Of a stretch of DNA of 6,276 nucleotides, positions 5,890 to 6,276 are shown in pieces; position 1 is the stretch's first letter, and the number at the start of each line of letters is the position of its first letter. Below the pieces are notes generated by a model. That model searched no databases. It worked only from the letters and a program-made list of their open reading frames with translations, and was not told the origin of the DNA. A program made the position numbers and the translations under genes. Source of the stretch: Rhodobacterales bacterium UBA5972 (GTDB lineage: Bacteria; Pseudomonadota; Alphaproteobacteria; Rhodobacterales; Rhodobacteraceae); the NCBI GenBank assembly GCA_002430125.1, contig DJBQ01000131.1, positions 1 through 6,276 on the forward strand. Reading direction: 5' to 3'.

Positions 5890-5905
5890 TCAACCAACCG
5901 GTTGA
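5890..5905. promoter_or_regulatory. Probable ArsR-family operator 2
   Basis: TCAACCAACCGGTTGA keeps both six-base half-sites and the four-base gap of operator 1 (TCAACC-N4-GGTTGA). Its centre is 102 bp from that of operator 1, close to a whole number of helical turns. It ends 31 bases before the ArsR-family ATG and overlaps a -35-like TTGACC, so binding here should repress. Confidence 0.65.
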
Positions 5906-5930
5906 CCGTTCCCGCCGCCCAGTTTACGCC
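5902..5930 (+). promoter_or_regulatory. Candidate ArsR promoter giving a leaderless transcript
   Basis: TTGACC (5902-5907), 17 bases, then TACGCC (5925-5930). The -35 is good and the -10 is poor. The start point would fall at about 5937, on the ATG itself, which would explain the lack of any Shine-Dalgarno sequence there. Confidence 0.3.
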
Positions 5931-5936
5931 ACCCCT

Positions 5937-6266
5937 ATGACCGCGAAACTCGACCTCGCCTTTTCGGCCCTTGCCGACCCGACCCGTCGCACCATCCTCA
6001 CAATGCTGCTCGAAGACGATATGGCCGTTACCGACGTCGCCGAACCGTTTCAAATGTCTCTGGCGGCAATATCAAAACATCTGACGATTCTCGCCCATGC
6101 CGGTTTGATCAGCCAGGAAAAACGCGGCCGGGTGAAATGGTGCAAGCTCGAGCCCGCAGCCCTGAAAGACGCCTCTCTGTGGATGGAAAGTTTCGGCCAG
6201 TTCGAAGCCGTCAATCTTGACGCGTTCGAACGGTTCCTCATCCAGGAACTACACGGCACACCCTGA
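5937..6266 (+). CDS. ArsR-family winged-helix transcriptional regulator
   Basis: The product has 109 residues, typical for the family. It opens with 'LDLAFSALADPTRRTILTML' (5-24), the conserved first helices. The recognition region 'MSLAAISKHLTILAHAGLI' (40-58) and the beta wing (59-72, 'SQEKRGRVKWCKLE') follow, then a C-terminal helix for dimerisation. Single C69 and no CxC or clustered His/Cys set make the metal-sensing branch unlikely. It resembles instead the regulators often paired with an SRPBCC/AHSA1-domain gene, which would lie beyond the window edge. ATG 5937 was chosen because homology begins there, although no ribosome binding site is visible. Upstream in-frame ATGs at 5856 and 5796 would add non-conserved residues, and the latter lies inside the palindrome. 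It is divergent from the F0 operon and is probably autoregulated through the two upstream operators. The family is very sure; the inducer is unknown. Confidence 0.92.
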   Translation: MTAKLDLAFSALADPTRRTILTMLLEDDMAVTDVAEPFQMSLAAISKHLTILAHAGLISQEKRGRVKWCKLEPAALKDASLWMESFGQFEAVNLDAFERFLIQELHGTP

Positions 6267-6276
6267 TTTCTCAGAG

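Larger units (their letters stand above)
5607..5936. other. Divergent regulatory region between atpI and the ArsR-family gene
   Basis: These 330 bp contain no convincing gene. Listed from the atpI side they hold the atpI ribosome binding site, the F0 promoter, a short AT-rich block, an inverted repeat CGCTGG (5759-5764) / CCAGCG (5775-5780), the first and second ArsR-type operators, and a possible ArsR promoter. The arsR reading frame happens to stay open back to 5649, but its residues before position 5937 are proline- and polar-rich, unlike any ArsR domain, and run over the F0 promoter. Confidence 0.7.

Noticed and set aside
5649..5936. N-terminal extension of the ArsR-family gene to an upstream start at 5649, 5796 or 5856
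   Set aside because: The extra residues are proline- and polar-rich with no family match, they run over the F0 promoter and both operators, and no ribosome binding site supports these starts.

Overview
The window looks like chromosomal DNA of a Rhodobacterales (Roseobacter-type) alphaproteobacterium. The main evidence is a stand-alone F0 block of ATP synthase in the order atpI-atpB-atpE-atpX(b')-atpF(b), with no F1 genes attached and with two different b-type subunits. Supporting signs are a b subunit with a signal-peptide-like N-terminus, a Hint-domain tail typical of this group, and moderately GC-rich codon use.

Layout. Positions 2-310 (+) carry the 3' end of a Hint (Hedgehog/intein) domain protein whose start lies outside the window. 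Positions 383-1231 (+) encode an Ada-type protein (AraC helix-turn-helix plus O6-alkylguanine-DNA alkyltransferase) that lacks the N-terminal zinc/phosphotriester domain of E. coli Ada. Its short upstream region holds an exact AAT-N6-GCAA 'Ada box' and an inverted repeat around the ribosome binding site. Positions 1332-1982 (+) encode an OmpA-family glycine-zipper lipoprotein. Positions 2055-2822 (+) encode a GntR/FadR-family regulator resembling GlcC/LldR, with its own promoter. The 124 bp from 2823 to 2946 show no convincing gene. A strong rho-independent terminator at 2947-2975 sits between this regulator and the convergent ATP synthase operon.

Positions 5606 down to 3005 (-) form the F0 operon. 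It has a recognisable promoter (5664-5636), a short leader and a good ribosome binding site before each gene. A strong stem-loop lies between atpE and atpX, and atpX and atpF overlap by one base. Its products form the membrane proton channel: subunit a, the c-ring and the b/b' peripheral stalk, plus the assembly factor AtpI.

The 330-bp divergent region 5607-5936 separates atpI from an ArsR-family regulator (5937-6266, +). It contains two copies of TCAACC-N4-GGTTGA, one inside a perfect 18-bp palindrome. These are the likely operators of the regulator. The second copy overlaps a possible promoter whose start point would fall on the ATG, suggesting a leaderless mRNA.

No mobile element, CRISPR array, tRNA or rRNA was seen. 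The genes are ordinary housekeeping and accessory types. The most interesting material is regulatory: the paired ArsR operators, the Ada box in front of a truncated Ada, and the hairpin after atpE.
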